From IMG/VR virus record IMGVR_UViG_3300025543_000034, positions 1 through 54,412 of that record: a stretch of 54,412 nt of DNA; one strand, 5' to 3'. The notes beneath the pieces are model-generated. The model did no database searches. It had not been told where the DNA came from and saw only the letters and a list, made by a program, of their open reading frames with translations. Both the position numbers and the translations under genes were made by a program. Of this stretch, positions 53,851 to 54,412 are shown one piece after another. The stretch comes from a virus. The first letter of the stretch is position 1, and every line of letters begins with the position of its first letter.

Positions 53851-53891
53851 TGACATAATGGTTTATGTGAGTTCGATTCTCACCATGTCAA
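53851..53891 (+). other. tRNA-like T-arm/acceptor minihelix
   Basis: GTGAG-TTCGATT-CTCAC (53867-53883) is a perfect tRNA T-arm, including the G-TTCRA-NN-C consensus. It is followed by CATGTCA plus A, as a 3' acceptor strand and discriminator would be. TGACATA at 53851-53857 pairs with that strand at 6 of 7 positions. Only 9 nt (ATGGTTTAT) stand where the D and anticodon arms would be; ACATA/TATGT there could form an alternative small hairpin. No full tRNA can be folded. It lies 23 bp before the ATG of a small gene. Confidence 0.5.
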
Positions 53892-53913
53892 CTAACAATA
53901 TAAATATAATAAT

Positions 53914-54048
53914 ATGAGATGGACACTTAATACCCATTACGCTAAAGATATAGATCTTACTTGGGCAATAGTTCGCCAAATGTCTGGTGAACTAACAAGA
54001 GCAGACGTAGAAGGCATAATTTTAACACACCAATTTAATTCAATATAA
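53914..54048 (+). CDS. Small protein, unknown
   Basis: 44 residues, ATG at 53914 to TAA at 54048: RWTLNTHYAKDIDLTWAIVR then QMSGELTRADVEGIILTHQF and NSI. A helix-turn-helix-like spacing (ARxMSGELTRADVEGIIL style) is possible but too short to call. It is preceded by the tRNA-like minihelix and an AATATAAATATAATAAT leader. Its stop lies one base before the next ATG. Confidence 0.6.
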   Translation: MRWTLNTHYAKDIDLTWAIVRQMSGELTRADVEGIILTHQFNSI

Positions 54049-54049
54049 T

Positions 54050-54244
54050 ATGGAAGAAATAAAAACATTTACAGGTGCAGAACTAGAAACGATGTTAAAA
54101 ATGGATGAAGCGATCAACGCTGTTCATAATCATGAAGTATTTATGCATCACTTACCAGATAACGGTTCACTAATACTATCAATAATAAACACTATTGCAT
54201 TAATATATGTAATTTACAAACAGAATACGAATAAAGTAAGATAA
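54050..54244 (+). CDS. Small C-terminally anchored membrane protein
   Basis: 64 residues: an acidic, helical cytoplasmic part (EEIKTFTGAELETMLKMDEA, then INAVHNHEVFMHHLPDNG) and one hydrophobic span near the end (SLILSIINTIALIYVIY) followed by a polar KQNTNKVR tail. A tail-anchored small phage protein that may act on the host membrane or replication site. Its last codons overlap the third copy of the 42-bp element. Confidence 0.6.
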   Translation: MEEIKTFTGAELETMLKMDEAINAVHNHEVFMHHLPDNGSLILSIINTIALIYVIYKQNTNKVR

Positions 54245-54255
54245 TATAAGTATGA
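54214..54255 (+). promoter_or_regulatory. 42-bp promoter-like element, copy 3 (diverged)
   Basis: Keeps TTACAAAC, ATACGA and AGATAATATAA at the same spacing as copies 1 and 2. It lies over the end of the 64-aa gene, and its final positions contain the ATG (54252) of the next gene. That it is retained inside coding sequence supports a functional signal, though it then lies unusually close to the start codon. Confidence 0.45.
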
Positions 54256-54412
54256 ATAAACAATTTAAAGACTATCCCGCTTCACAAATCAAAGCAAAGT
54301 TACAACAATGTCTTGACTATGAAGCAAAATACGGTGAAATACCACAAGTTACTGCTGTGAAAAAATGGTGTCAAAGCTATGAGTATCGCAAGCGTGAGTG
54401 GCAATGGCGACA
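54252..54412 (+). CDS. Partial gene, small basic protein (cut by window end)
   Basis: 53 codons are visible before the window ends: NKQFKDYPASQIKAKLQQCL, DYEAKYGEIPQVTAVKKWCQ, SYEYRKREWQWR. Aromatic and basic, helical, with two Cys; no stop reached. Its ATG lies within the third copy of the 42-bp element. Function cannot be judged from this fragment. Confidence 0.6.
   Translation, partial: MNKQFKDYPASQIKAKLQQCLDYEAKYGEIPQVTAVKKWCQSYEYRKREWQWR

Noticed and set aside
1-54412. CRISPR array, insertion sequence or integrase.
   Set aside because: No regularly spaced repeats with unique spacers, no transposase or integrase sequence, and no terminal inverted repeats were found; the only tandem repeats are coding.

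Overview
This window is about 54 kb of a tailed double-stranded DNA bacteriophage genome, very probably one infecting a marine member of the Bacteroidetes (Flavobacteriia). The DNA is AT-rich, start codons lack Shine-Dalgarno sequences and sit behind A/T-rich leaders (as in Bacteroidetes hosts), and the secreted proteins have flavobacterial signals (a signal peptide ending SAQ, a lipobox ending SSC). There is a complete head-packaging-neck-fibre set and no sheath, contractile tail, integrase or host gene. TerL (734 aa), portal (789 aa), major capsid protein (492 aa), ring-like neck proteins, a 1405-aa muzzle-like protein and a 2508-aa internal protein most resemble the crAss-like (Crassvirales) podovirus plan. 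That placement rests on recognising sequence patterns and gene order, not on a search.

Layout: almost everything (52910 down to 41) is read leftward on the minus strand as one tightly packed late block, with many TAATG or ATGA stop/start overlaps. In order of transcription it holds six tail-fibre or adhesin genes (52910-36084); a fibre-associated protein, a Cys-rich protein, then groEL and groES (36079-33465); a winged-helix protein, a row of small basic proteins, an M15 endolysin and small structural proteins (33468-29338); a small zincin, a holin, a tandem GroES-like protein and a putative small terminase (29186-27071); TerL, portal, scaffold and major capsid protein (27071-19788); then, beyond a strong intrinsic terminator, neck and muzzle proteins and three internal or ejected proteins (19714-1468). 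Last come a lipoprotein, a membrane coiled-coil protein, a secreted thioredoxin-fold protein and an ankyrin protein (1466-41).

From about 53.2 kb rightward the strand switches. Five small plus-strand genes begin there, the last running off the window. They are accompanied by three copies of a 42-bp promoter-like element and a 41-nt tRNA-like T-arm/acceptor structure. The roughly 370-bp divergent interval (52911-53277) carries short repeats and probably holds the outward promoters.

Working together: TerS/TerL, portal, scaffold and capsid protein build and fill the head; the phage GroEL/GroES and the tandem Cpn10-like protein probably assist folding of phage proteins; ring, muzzle and cargo proteins form the short tail and delivery apparatus; the six fibres provide receptor binding, three ending in self-cleaving S74 chaperone domains; holin, M15 peptidase and possibly a spanin-like lipoprotein/membrane pair lyse the cell. 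Points most worth following are the two chaperonin loci, the two interchangeable fibre anchor types, the repeated plus-strand element and the tRNA-like minihelix.
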